Part shown: in pieces, positions 16,262 to 25,021 of the stretch
Position numbering within the stretch: position 1 is the stretch's first letter
How the letters are laid out: each line of letters begins with the position of its first letter
Origin: Candidatus Hadersleviella danica
GTDB lineage: Bacteria; Chloroflexota; Anaerolineae; Promineifilales; Promineifilaceae
NCBI GenBank assembly: GCA_016711405.1
Contig: JADJSZ010000039.1
Coordinates: forward strand, 1-45,531
Reading direction: 5' to 3'
Length of the DNA: 45,531 bases
Made by a program: the position numbers and the translations under genes
Notes under the pieces: generated by a model
What the model saw: the letters and a program-made list of their open reading frames with translations, nothing else
Database searches by the model: none
What the model was told of the DNA's origin: nothing

Positions 16262-19200
16262 TTAGTTTCGCGAGACAAACGGCAAGTAGATGCGCGGCGA
16301 GCCATCTTCCACCACGGCCGTGAGGGCAAAGGTGAACGGGTTCTCGTTGCTATCGTTGTTGCTGATGCTCACTTGGCCCGCAAATGTGCCCACGGCCGCC
16401 GCGTCCAGTTGTACTTGGAAGGTTGTGTTGCCCCCGGCGGAGACTTCCGTAGCGGGGGTGGTGAGCAGGGTGTAGCCAGCGGGCAAGGTGGGTGTGCCCA
16501 CTGTCAGGGTTTGCGAACCTGTGTTGCGGATGGTGAAGGTTTTGACGACGGCCGTGCCGACAATCGTCGTGCCCATGTCCACCGTGCTATCGAGCGGGAT
16601 GTTGGTCGCGCCGTCGCGCACTTCAATTTCGGGGGTCGCGGGGGCAGTGGCCGCCCCCGTCACCTCAAAACTGAACGGCGTTTGGTCGGCATCGTTGCTG
16701 GTGAACGACACCGTGGCATTGAAGCTGTCTACCGTGTCGGCATCCAACTGAATGGCAAAGGTGGTGCTTTCGCCCACGCCTACATTGGTGCTGGCAAATT
16801 CTTGGCTAATGCTGAAGCCATCGCCGACCACGGTTAGCGCGGCGAGGGTGAGAACGGCCGTGCCATCGTTCCGCACCGTGAAGAGGCGCTCGACAGGGGA
16901 GCCAGCCACGGTGGAGCCAAAGCTGACAGTGCCGCCGTTGGTCACGGACGAGCCACCTTGCTCCACGGCCAAACTGGGTTCGGGGGTGGCGCTGACGGAG
17001 CCAGTCACAGCGAAGTTGTAGGGGTTTTCGTCGGCATCGTTGTTGTCGAAAGTGATTGTGCCATTGAAACTGCCGACAACGGCCGCATCCAGCCGAATTT
17101 GGAAGGTGGTGGAACTGCCGGGGACGACGGTTGTGTTGCCAAAGCCTGTGGCAATGCTGAACCCACTGCCACCCAGACTTAGGTTGGCGAGGGTTAAGTC
17201 GGCCGTGCCTGTGTTGCGCACGGTAAAGGTGCGAATGACGGCCGTGCCGCTGATGGTGGAGCCATAGTCAAGCGCTCCTGTATTGTCGGGAATATCCACC
17301 CCATTTCGTTCGACCACGATTTCGGGTTCGGGTACGGCCGTTACTTCGCCGATGACATTGATGGTGAAGGGAGATTCGCCATCGTCGTTGTTGGTAAAGG
17401 TGATGGTTCCCGTGAAGCTGTTGACCGAAGTGGCCGTGAGAGCCACTGTAAACGTCGTCTCTTCGGTGGGAGCCAAGCTGGAACTGCCGAAACCCTCCAC
17501 AATCTCGAAGCCCGTTGTGACGGCCAAACCAGCCAAGGTCAGGGTGGCGGTGCCGTCGTTGCGAACGGTAAACATTTTGTTGAGTGGCGTGTCTATCGTG
17601 GTGGAGCCGTAATCAACAGTGCCGTTGTTGGGGATGTCGTCGGAGCCATCCAAAACTGTCAGTTCGGGGGCAGGCACGGCCGTCACCGTGCCGTTCACCG
17701 TGAAGTTGAACGGGCTTTCGTCCCCATCGTTGTTGGTGAAGCTGATTTGGCCGCTGGGGTTGCCAAGCGTGGCGGCCGTGAGGGCGACGATAAAGGTGGT
17801 GGATTCGGTGGGGGAGAGGGTTGTATCCCCAAAGTTTTGGACAATGTTGAAGCCCGAGGGCACTGTCAGCCCCGCAAGAGTGAGGTCGGCCGTGCCGAAG
17901 TTTTGCACGGTGAAAGTTTTGTTGAGCGGTGTGCCTTGGGTGGTGGAGCCATAGTTGACGGTACTCGAGCCGTCAATTAGGACTGCGACACCATCGCGCA
18001 CTTCGATTTCGGGTTCGGGCACGGCCGTGACATTGCCGCTGATGGTGAAATTAAATGGATTTTCGGTGCGGTCGTTGGTGGTGAAGCTGAGTGCCCCGCT
18101 GTAGTTGCCAATCACGGCCGCTTCCAACTCAATCATGATGGTGGTGGCATTGCCGGGCGTAACGGTGGTGGGGCTACCCAAACCTGTGATAATGGCAAAG
18201 CCCGAGGGCACAGCGAGGTCGGAGAGGAGCAGGTCGGCCGTGCCTGTGTTGCTAATCGTAAATGTTTTGGTGACAGGGTTGCCAATAATCACCGTGCCAA
18301 AATTGACACTGCCCGAGTTGTCGGGGATGTTGGTGGGGCCGTCCCAGACGACAATTTCAGGGTCAATGACATTGCCTGTCACGCCAAAGGAGAAGGGGTT
18401 TTCGTCGGCATCGTTGGTGGTGAATTGCACAGTGCCGTTGAAGGTGCCGGGGTTGACGGCCGTCAGGGTAATGGTCAACAAGCCGCTTTGGCCGGGGGTG
18501 AGTGTGGCGGGCAAGCTGGTGGCGCTATAACCTGTGGGTAGGCTGAGGCTGGAAAGGAGGAGGTCGGCCGTGCCCGTGTTGGTGATGGTGTAGCTTCGAG
18601 CCACGGCCGTGCCGCCCATCGTCGTGCCATAGGCCACGGTGCTAACCCCGCTGGTGAGGGGGTTGCTCCCTTGGTTCATCACAATTTCGGGGGCCACGAC
18701 TTGCCCGCTGACGGTGAAACTGTAGGGGTTTTCGTCGGCATCGTTCGTATTAAAACTGAGCGAGCCGCTGTAATTGCCCGGTGCGCTCCCTGTCAGGCGC
18801 ACCTGAATGGCGATGGCGTTGCCGGGGGTGACGGGGCTGGTCAGGCCGCTGACGATGGAAAAGCCCGTGGGTACGGTGAGGTTGGCAAGGGTGAGGTCGG
18901 CCGTGCCTGTGTTGCTAATGGTAAATGTTTTGGTGATAGGGGTGGGCAGATTGGTCGTGCCGTAGTTGACACTGCCCCCGTTGGGAATGTTGCTCCCCGC
19001 TTCGCTCACCACAATTTCGGGGGCAATGACCGTGCCCGAGACGGTAAAGGTGAAGGGGTTTTCGTTGGTATCGTTGTTGGCAAAGCTGACAGTGCCCGTG
19101 TAACTACCGGGGGTAGCGGCCGTGAGTGCCACTTGGAAGGTGGTGCTGGTTTGCGAAACCACCGAAGTGGTGCCAAATGTTTGCGCCACAGCAAAGCCCG

Positions 19201-19897
19201 CTGGTACGCTAATCGTGGGGGTCAAAATCAGCGGGTCAACGCCGATATTGGTGATGGTGTAGGTGTAGGTGATGGGGTTGTTTTGCAGGGTTGTGCCATA
19301 AGCGACAACGCTCTGGCCGCTGGTCAGAGGCGTAGCTCCTTGGGCGACGGCAATTTCGGGCAGGGTGGCACTTTTGTTGGTGTGCCAGCGCAAGGCATTG
19401 AAGGGTTGCTGGTTGGTATTGTCGAGGGTGAGGGTGCCCGATTCGCCGTAATAGGTGGCTCCGTTAAACCCCCCGGCCGTGGGATGATCCCATGCCCGCA
19501 TGTAAACGATGCCCAATGCTTGGGGGTCTGTCGTTTCATAGGCGTAGTTAATAATCGTAATGAGGCCGCGATTGGCGTATGGCCCCGGCAAGCTGTTTTC
19601 GATGGTGTTGATATCGAGCAAGACATCGTCACCACTGGGGGTGCCATCGTAATTGGGTGGGTCAATTTGTCCATTGGGGCCAGTCCAGATGAGTTGGACG
19701 AGGTCGCCTTGGGCGAGCACGGCCGTATTTGTTTGGTCGTATACCCCATAATTGAGCACATCACCGGGGTCGTCGGGGAATGAATACCACTCGAGGCTGG
19801 CAGGGGCGGCAAATAGTTGGGCGACAAAGATGAAAAGGGCAAAAACGGCCGTGGCGACAACGCCAAATCGGGCTAAAGGTTGCGTGGCAACTTTCAT
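16262..19897 (-). CDS. Giant secreted protein with nine Ig-like (choice-of-anchor D) repeats
   Basis: The chosen start is the ATG at 19897, preceded by AAGAGG and giving a clean signal peptide (cleavage after FAA); a longer in-frame start at 19933 has no ribosome site. The 1211-aa product has an N-terminal domain of about 180 residues shared with the neighbour at 15502. Nine copies of a 105-115-residue repeat follow, each with the core FTISNTGTADLTL, then a Gly-Phe turn, then FTNNDxDExPFxFTVSG. This is the ASH/HYDIN-like 'choice-of-anchor D' Ig fold seen in surface proteins. The end, GSPRIYLPFVSRN, fits a C-terminal tail seen again at 36317. It is probably a long surface fibre or adhesin. Confidence 0.88.
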   Translation of the reverse strand: MKVATQPLARFGVVATAVFALFIFVAQLFAAPASLEWYSFPDDPGDVLNYGVYDQTNTAVLAQGDLVQLIWTGPNGQIDPPNYDGTPSGDDVLLDINTIENSLPGPYANRGLITIINYAYETTDPQALGIVYMRAWDHPTAGGFNGATYYGESGTLTLDNTNQQPFNALRWHTNKSATLPEIAVAQGATPLTSGQSVVAYGTTLQNNPITYTYTITNIGVDPLILTPTISVPAGFAVAQTFGTTSVVSQTSTTFQVALTAATPGSYTGTVSFANNDTNENPFTFTVSGTVIAPEIVVSEAGSNIPNGGSVNYGTTNLPTPITKTFTISNTGTADLTLANLTVPTGFSIVSGLTSPVTPGNAIAIQVRLTGSAPGNYSGSLSFNTNDADENPYSFTVSGQVVAPEIVMNQGSNPLTSGVSTVAYGTTMGGTAVARSYTITNTGTADLLLSSLSLPTGYSATSLPATLTPGQSGLLTITLTAVNPGTFNGTVQFTTNDADENPFSFGVTGNVIDPEIVVWDGPTNIPDNSGSVNFGTVIIGNPVTKTFTISNTGTADLLLSDLAVPSGFAIITGLGSPTTVTPGNATTIMIELEAAVIGNYSGALSFTTNDRTENPFNFTISGNVTAVPEPEIEVRDGVAVLIDGSSTVNYGSTTQGTPLNKTFTVQNFGTADLTLAGLTVPSGFNIVQNFGDTTLSPTESTTFIVALTAATLGNPSGQISFTNNDGDESPFNFTVNGTVTAVPAPELTVLDGSDDIPNNGTVDYGSTTIDTPLNKMFTVRNDGTATLTLAGLAVTTGFEIVEGFGSSSLAPTEETTFTVALTATSVNSFTGTITFTNNDDGESPFTINVIGEVTAVPEPEIVVERNGVDIPDNTGALDYGSTISGTAVIRTFTVRNTGTADLTLANLSLGGSGFSIATGFGNTTVVPGSSTTFQIRLDAAVVGSFNGTITFDNNDADENPYNFAVTGSVSATPEPSLAVEQGGSSVTNGGTVSFGSTVAGSPVERLFTVRNDGTAVLTLAALTVVGDGFSISQEFASTNVGVGESTTFAIQLDADTVDSFNATVSFTSNDADQTPFSFEVTGAATAPATPEIEVRDGATNIPLDSTVDMGTTIVGTAVVKTFTIRNTGSQTLTVGTPTLPAGYTLLTTPATEVSAGGNTTFQVQLDAAAVGTFAGQVSISNNDSNENPFTFALTAVVEDGSPRIYLPFVSRN

Positions 19898-20014
19898 GGT
19901 AAACCTCTTGAATATGCGATTGGGGAGGGTCAATTGGGTTCGGAAGGGGGAGTGGGGCTGACTGCGCGAACTCAGGGTGCATCTTAGCCATTATCTCTTA
20001 CGATAGGGCTTTCT

Positions 20015-20095
20015 GGGGATGGGAGGTGGGGGACGGGGACAGGGGACGGCCGACTTGTCCCCAGCCCCTTGTCCTTTGTCCCTGCTCATAGCGTA
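20015..20095. repeat. GGGGACA inverted micro-repeats
   Basis: GGGGACGGGGACAGGGGAC (20033-20051) faces TTGTCCCCAGCCCCTTGTCC (20056-20075) and more TTGTCC units, forming an imperfect GC-rich stem. It lies in the 227-bp gap between the divergent repeat protein and the ABC-F gene. Confidence 0.7.
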
Positions 20096-20144
20096 GTCCC
20101 CTCTCCCAAGCGTGTCAACGACCATGCCCATCTAAATGCCAAAA

Positions 20145-20153
20145 TGCTATAAT
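20145..20153 (+). promoter_or_regulatory. Extended -10 promoter, probable leaderless start
   Basis: TGCTATAAT (20145-20153) is a perfect TATAAT with an extended -10 TGn. Only seven bases separate it from the ATG at 20161, so the predicted transcription start falls at or next to the start codon and the mRNA would be leaderless. No Shine-Dalgarno is present and no good -35 box is seen. Confidence 0.6.
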
Positions 20154-20160
20154 CCCCCTC

Positions 20161-22167
20161 ATGTCCATTCTGACCATGCACAACCTGTCCCAGAGCTTTG
20201 GGGCGTTCGATTTATTCAGCGGCATCTCGGGGAGCATTCCCAATGATGGCAAAATTGGCCTTGTCGGCCCCAATGGGGTGGGCAAAACAACGCTCATCCA
20301 TATTTTAACGGGGCAAGAAACCGCCAAAACGGGAAGCGTGACCCTTGCCCGCGATGTGCGGCTGGGGTATTTGCAACAGGAGGCGATGCGCGCTTTTGCG
20401 GGGCGGGAAAGCGCGGCCGTGTACGACGAAATGTTGGCCATCTTTGCCCCTGTGCGCCAGCAAGCGGCCGAATTACAAGCCATGGAGCAAGCAATGGCGG
20501 ATGGCACGGCCGACGAGGGGGTGCTGGAGGAATACGGCCGTCTGCTGGAAGCCTTTGAGCACGCAGGCGGCTACGACTACGAAACGCGCATCCGCCAAGT
20601 GCTGGATGGCCTCGGTTTTGACCGTGCCAACTGGCACACCCCCTTGCAACACCTGAGCGGCGGCCAAAAGACCCGTGCCCTGCTGGCCAAACTGCTCCTC
20701 GAAAAGCCCGATATTTTGGTGCTAGACGAGCCAACCAACCACCTTGACGTGGAAGCAATTGAGTGGCTGGAAAACACCTTGCGGGCGTGGCATGGGGCGT
20801 TGCTCATCGTCAGCCACGACAGGTACTTTTTGGACAGGGTGGCGAACACCATTTGGGAGATGTCGGCCACGGACATGGAGGTGTACAAGGGCAATTACTC
20901 TGCTTATGTCAACCAACGCCAAGAGCGGTGGGAGCGGCGCGAGAAAGAGTATGTGGCGCTCAAGGAGCGGCTCGAAAAGGAGATGGAGTTCATCAAGCGC
21001 AACATTTCGGGGCAAAACACAAACATCGCCCAAGGCAAATTGAACCGCTTGAGCCGCGAATTGAAGGCGATTGAGGTGGGTGGATTGGCTCTGGTTCTGA
21101 GCGGCAAGCAGTGGTCGCAAATGGGAGTAGGGAGCCAACGGCCGATGGCTGTGGCCGAAGCGGAGGAGCGGGTGAAGAGCCTGCCACGGCCGCAATATCG
21201 GCCGCATGTGCCCAGTTTGCGCCTCAAACCGAGCCACCGCAGTGGCAACATCGTCCTACGCACACAGGAATTGGTCATTGGCTACCCCGCCCACCCGCCC
21301 TTGTTTGTTGCGGCCGACATTGAATTGTGGCGGCTGGAAACCGCCGCCCTAATTGGCCCCAATGGGGCGGGCAAAACCACCTTTTTGCGAACCGTGTTGG
21401 GACAACTCGACCCCGTGCGGGGCAAAGTTGAACTGGGGGCCAGCCTAAATGTGGCCTATTTTTCGCAAGCGCACGAATCGCTCAACCACCAAAACTCCAT
21501 TTTGGATGAGTTGATGCGCCACCACAACATGCTCATCAGCGAGGCGCGGGATTATTTGGGGCAATACCTGTTTCGCGGCGATGATGTGTATAAAAAGGTG
21601 GGCATGTTGAGTGGTGGCGAGCGTGGTCGTTTGGCTTTAGCCATCCTCGCCTTGCAAGAGGCGAATTTCCTGTTGTTGGACGAACCCACCAACCACCTCG
21701 ACATTTCTTCGCAAGAGCTACTCGAGGAGGTGCTGAACCGCTTTGACGGGACGATTTTGCTTGTTTCGCACGACCGCTATTTGATTGACAAGCTGGCCAC
21801 CCAAATTTGGGCGGTGCAAGACGGCCGTTTGCAGGTCTTCCAAGGCACCTACAGCGAGTTTGCGGCCGCCCGCAATGGAGCGCAAGTGGCGCAAAAGACG
21901 GCCGCCCCTCCGCCACTCATCAAAGAAGAAACGGCCGCCCCCACCTTGAGCAAAAACGAGTTACAGCGGCGAGCGCGGGCACTGGAAACCATCGAAAAAG
22001 AGATTGCGGCTTTGGAAAAACAGGTGGCCGCCACGGCCGAGGCGATGCAACAAGCGAGTGAAATGCAAGATTTTGGCGCAATTCAGGCGAAAAGCATAGA
22101 ATACGCCGCATTGGAAGCTGAATTAAACACCCTCATACACGAATGGGAGAAAATGGTCAGTGAGTAA
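20161..22167 (+). CDS. ABC-F family ATPase (ribosome-associated)
   Basis: A 668-aa soluble protein with two ABC ATPase domains and no membrane segment. Domain 1 has GPNGVGKTT (residues 39-47), LSGGQ and LVLDEPTNHLD; domain 2 has GPNGAGKTT, LSGGE and LLLDEPTNHLD. A charged linker rich in Arg/Glu (about 240-300) joins them, as in ABC-F proteins that act at the ribosomal E site in translation or antibiotic protection. The last 80 residues form a coiled coil (LETIEKEIAALEKQVAATAE), as in Uup/YdiF types. The promoter suggests a leaderless mRNA. The next gene overlaps its end by 8 bp. Confidence 0.92.
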   Translation: MSILTMHNLSQSFGAFDLFSGISGSIPNDGKIGLVGPNGVGKTTLIHILTGQETAKTGSVTLARDVRLGYLQQEAMRAFAGRESAAVYDEMLAIFAPVRQQAAELQAMEQAMADGTADEGVLEEYGRLLEAFEHAGGYDYETRIRQVLDGLGFDRANWHTPLQHLSGGQKTRALLAKLLLEKPDILVLDEPTNHLDVEAIEWLENTLRAWHGALLIVSHDRYFLDRVANTIWEMSATDMEVYKGNYSAYVNQRQERWERREKEYVALKERLEKEMEFIKRNISGQNTNIAQGKLNRLSRELKAIEVGGLALVLSGKQWSQMGVGSQRPMAVAEAEERVKSLPRPQYRPHVPSLRLKPSHRSGNIVLRTQELVIGYPAHPPLFVAADIELWRLETAALIGPNGAGKTTFLRTVLGQLDPVRGKVELGASLNVAYFSQAHESLNHQNSILDELMRHHNMLISEARDYLGQYLFRGDDVYKKVGMLSGGERGRLALAILALQEANFLLLDEPTNHLDISSQELLEEVLNRFDGTILLVSHDRYLIDKLATQIWAVQDGRLQVFQGTYSEFAAARNGAQVAQKTAAPPPLIKEETAAPTLSKNELQRRARALETIEKEIAALEKQVAATAEAMQQASEMQDFGAIQAKSIEYAALEAELNTLIHEWEKMVSE

Positions 22168-23431
22168 GCGATGGCCCTCTAAAACAATTATTGGTCTGAC
22201 TGGCAATATTGCCACGGGCAAATCTGCGATTATGCGCTACGCGGCCGAACACGGCGCGTTGGCGATTGATGCGGATAAGATTGCCCATGATGTGCTGAAC
22301 GATGAGGGAATCCAGCAAAAAATTGGGGAGGCGTTTGGCGACGAAGTGCGCCTGCCTGACGGCCGGGTAGACCGCGCCACCCTTGGCAAAATTGTCTTTG
22401 CCAACCCCGAAAAACTGGCTCAATTAGAAAATCTCATTCACCCCATTGTTCGGCCGCGCATTCAGCAAATTGTGGATGTGGCCCCACACAGCATCGTCAT
22501 GATTGAGGCGATTAAGTTGTTGGAAGGGGAGCTTTCCACTTTTTGCGACCAGATTTGGGTGACCAACTGCGGCAAGTTTACGCAGATGCAACGGCTGGTC
22601 ATTGCGCGGGGCATGGATGAGGAGCAGGCGTTTGAACGCATTGCCGCCCAATCGCCCCAAACGGAGAAGGTGGCCAAAGCGGATATTGTAATTGACACGA
22701 CGGGCACGTTGGCCGAGACGCTCAGACAGGTGGCGGCTATTTGGCCGACGGCCGCTGAAGCCGAACCAGAAGCCGAAGCACCCGCCCCACCAGCGGCCGA
22801 GGTGGTGGCAGAAGTGGTAGTCGAAACACTTCCTCCCACCCCTGAACCCATCGCCCCACCCGCCGAACCTGAACCAACCCCTGCGCCAGCCGCTGAAGTG
22901 GCTTCTACACCTGTTGAAGTGGTAGCGGAAACGGAAGCGGAGGATGAGATTGTTGTGCGTCGGGCGCGGCCGTCGGACATTCCTTCGATTATGTTGCTCA
23001 TCCATCGGGCGACCAACGGCCGGGTGAAGCCCAAGCGAGCCGAAATTCTCATGTCGCTCAGCGAACGCGGCTATCTCATCGGCCAAGTTGGCAGTGAGAT
23101 TAGCACGGTGGTGGGCTGGTACACGGATAAGGGGTTTGCTTCGATTGAACAAATCTACATTCATCCAGCCGAGGCGGCGCTGACGACGGGTGCGGCCGTG
23201 TTGAAAGAGATTGGCAAAACGGCCAATGAACTGATGTGTGAAGCTGTCTTTGTCTTTTTGCCCCAAGAGGACATTAACGAGCATGTCACGGCCGCGCTGG
23301 ATGCCCTGCAATACGAAGGGGTGGAAGACATTAACACATGGCCACGGGTTTGGAAGCAAGCCCTCGAAGAAGAACAACCCGCAGGAACCATCGCCAAGGT
23401 TCGCAAACTATGGACAGCGCGGGTAGCGTAA
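22160..23431 (+). CDS. coaE: Dephospho-CoA kinase fused to a GNAT-like domain
   Basis: A 423-aa fusion starting at GTG 22160, inside the end of the ABC-F gene. Residues 8-195 are CoaE, the last step of coenzyme A synthesis. The P-loop GNIATGKS is at 15-22, followed by AIDADKIAHDVL, the DGRVDRATLGKIVF block and ENLIHPIVRPRI. A Pro/Glu/Ala-rich linker (about 196-258) follows. Residues 260-400 read as a GNAT acetyltransferase-like fold (VVRRARPSDIPSIMLLIHRA, later GASIEQIYIHPAE-type strand), although a clear Q/R-x-x-G-x-G/A acetyl-CoA loop is not seen. Coupling a CoA-making enzyme to a CoA-using fold is unusual. Confidence 0.82.
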   Translation: MSKRWPSKTIIGLTGNIATGKSAIMRYAAEHGALAIDADKIAHDVLNDEGIQQKIGEAFGDEVRLPDGRVDRATLGKIVFANPEKLAQLENLIHPIVRPRIQQIVDVAPHSIVMIEAIKLLEGELSTFCDQIWVTNCGKFTQMQRLVIARGMDEEQAFERIAAQSPQTEKVAKADIVIDTTGTLAETLRQVAAIWPTAAEAEPEAEAPAPPAAEVVAEVVVETLPPTPEPIAPPAEPEPTPAPAAEVASTPVEVVAETEAEDEIVVRRARPSDIPSIMLLIHRATNGRVKPKRAEILMSLSERGYLIGQVGSEISTVVGWYTDKGFASIEQIYIHPAEAALTTGAAVLKEIGKTANELMCEAVFVFLPQEDINEHVTAALDALQYEGVEDINTWPRVWKQALEEEQPAGTIAKVRKLWTARVA

Positions 23432-23511
23432 TGGGTAATTAGTAATTAGTAATTAGTAATTGAATCCGAAAATCCAATTGCCAATTACCAATTACCAGTT
23501 ACCAGTTTTTA
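23432..23511. repeat. GTAATTA micro-repeats
   Basis: GTAATTAGTAATTAGTAATT units (23435-23460) face CCAATTACCAATTACCAG units (23477-23503), giving an imperfect inverted pair in the gap between the CoaE fusion and the small membrane protein. Confidence 0.8.
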
Positions 23512-23515
23512 ACCT

Positions 23516-23719
23516 ATGAAAAACTGGATTACCAACCACCCCAACCTCTCCGCATGGTTTGCCCTTGCCCTCGGCATGGTGCTGATTTTGCTATACGAGG
23601 CATGGGAACTGGGCCTGCAAGCCAGCCAATGGTTCTGGCTCATCGTCATTACCATTCTTGTGGCGGGTTTGTGTGTGTGGATTATTAGCTGGGGAGACGA
23701 TGAAGAAAGTGCTGAGTAA
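23516..23719 (+). CDS. Small two-helix membrane protein, unknown
   Basis: A 67-aa protein with two hydrophobic helices (about residues 12-29 and 39-58, the second WFWLIVITILVAGLCVWII) and an acidic tail GDDEESAE. I do not recognise a family. It lies on the plus strand just before the site-2 protease gene. The gap between them is a hairpin of micro-repeats rather than an open leader. Confidence 0.65.
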   Translation: MKNWITNHPNLSAWFALALGMVLILLYEAWELGLQASQWFWLIVITILVAGLCVWIISWGDDEESAE

Positions 23720-23781
23720 AAAGTGCTGAGTCAAAAGTATCTATACTTTTGACTCAGCACTCAGCACTTCGCACTTTTAAC
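23717..23781. repeat. Hairpin of AGTGCTGAGT micro-repeats
   Basis: A perfect 18-bp stem (23722-23739 with 23744-23761) has a 4-nt TCTA loop and is made of AAAAGTGCTGAGT units; further CAGCACT units extend the right arm. It starts at the stop codon of the small membrane protein and could serve as its terminator. Confidence 0.85.
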
Positions 23782-23785
23782 TTCC

Positions 23786-24949
23786 ATGCACAACAACCAA
23801 ACTCCCCCTGCCTCGCCCTCGTTTGACACAATTGCCCAATTGCGCCAACAAATAGCCCACCTCTTTTGGGTGGCCGATACAACCCTCGATTTCCCCGAGC
23901 CGGGCTATTTTCGCTTTCGCGGCCGTCCCCAAGGCGAGCTAGAACCCCATTACGACGAACTACGCCAGCACTTTGAGCAATACGGCTACACCCCTCTTGC
24001 CCAACCCGAAAATGGGCAAGTCGTTCTGCTCGGCCTGCCCTTGGTCATCACCCCACCGCCGTTGCGCTGGCGTTGGAACCTCGTCCTCTTTTTGCTAACC
24101 ATCCTCAGCACCTTGTTCACAGGGGCGGTCAACGAACCCGCTTTTGGCGAAGTATTTACGCAAGCCATCGAAACTGGCAGTGGCTGGGGGGCGGTGGTGG
24201 CAAATCTGTGGCGCGGCTTGCCCTTTTGCCTCTCTATTATGCTTATCTTAGGGGCGCACGAGATGGGGCATTTTTTTGCCGCCCGCTATCACAAAGTTGC
24301 GGCCAGTTTGCCCTATTTTCTGCCCTTGCCCTACCCCCTCTCCTACTTTGGAACCCTTGGTGCGTTCATTTTGCAACGCTCCCCCAGCAAAAATGCACGG
24401 GTGCAATTTGATATTGGCGCATCAGGGCCGTTGGCGGGGCTTGTGTTTGCCATCCCGTTGCTCATCTACGGCCTTGCCACCTCCCCCGTTGGCCCCTTGC
24501 CCGAAATGTACATGCGCGAAGGCAACTCGATTTTGTATGTCGTGCTGAAATTTTTGGTCTTTGGGGAGGTTTTGCCCAGCGGGGGGATGGATGTTTCGCT
24601 GAATCAAGTGGCATGGGCAGGGTGGACGGGGTTGCTGATTACGGGGATTAATTTGTTGCCCGTGGGGCAGTTAGATGGCGGCCGTGTCGCTCAGGTTTTG
24701 TTTGGCCAGCGAGTGCTCAAACAAATGTTTTGGCCGATTATTGCGGGGTTGGCCATTTTCAGCCTCATTGCCCAAAGCCCCATTTGGGTGGTCATGATTT
24801 TCCTGCTCCTCTCGATGGGGCGGCAATACGAGCAACCGTTGGATAGCGTCACCCAACTCGACCCCCGCCGCCGTGCCTTGGCCATCTTCACCCTCATCCT
24901 GTTTGTGCTTATTTTTGTGCCCGTGCCATTGGAATGGGTGGGGTTTTAA
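23786..24949 (+). CDS. Site-2 protease family metallopeptidase (M50)
   Basis: A 387-aa polytopic protein. The zinc motif HEMGH is at residues 158-162 (LGAHEMGHFFAARYHKV). The third ligand lies in LPVGQLDGGRV in a later helix, the standard layout for intramembrane S2P proteases. About 95 N-terminal residues form a soluble cytoplasmic domain of unknown role. S2P enzymes cut anti-sigma factors or other single-pass proteins within the membrane. The substrate is not evident here; a PrsW-like and an HtrA-like protease occur 15 kb away. The family match is strong, with all catalytic residues kept. Confidence 0.9.
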   Translation: MHNNQTPPASPSFDTIAQLRQQIAHLFWVADTTLDFPEPGYFRFRGRPQGELEPHYDELRQHFEQYGYTPLAQPENGQVVLLGLPLVITPPPLRWRWNLVLFLLTILSTLFTGAVNEPAFGEVFTQAIETGSGWGAVVANLWRGLPFCLSIMLILGAHEMGHFFAARYHKVAASLPYFLPLPYPLSYFGTLGAFILQRSPSKNARVQFDIGASGPLAGLVFAIPLLIYGLATSPVGPLPEMYMREGNSILYVVLKFLVFGEVLPSGGMDVSLNQVAWAGWTGLLITGINLLPVGQLDGGRVAQVLFGQRVLKQMFWPIIAGLAIFSLIAQSPIWVVMIFLLLSMGRQYEQPLDSVTQLDPRRRALAIFTLILFVLIFVPVPLEWVGF

Positions 24950-24954
24950 TTGGG

Positions 24955-25018
24955 GTTACTCGTTACTGGGTTATTCGTTATTGGTTACTCTTACCACTAC
25001 CCCAATAACGAATAACGC
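24955..25018. repeat. Inverted GTTATTGG micro-repeats
   Basis: GTTACTGGGTTATTCGTTATTGG units (24964-24985) face CCAATAACGAATAAC (about 25002-25016), with at least 15 bp pairing. The array fills the convergent gap between the M50 gene and the minus-strand lipoprotein gene and may terminate both. Confidence 0.8.
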
Positions 25019-25021
25019 CCC

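Noticed and set aside
18671..19783. 370-aa open frame on the plus strand
   Set aside because: It is antisense to the Ig-repeat protein; its internal repetition merely mirrors the real repeats.
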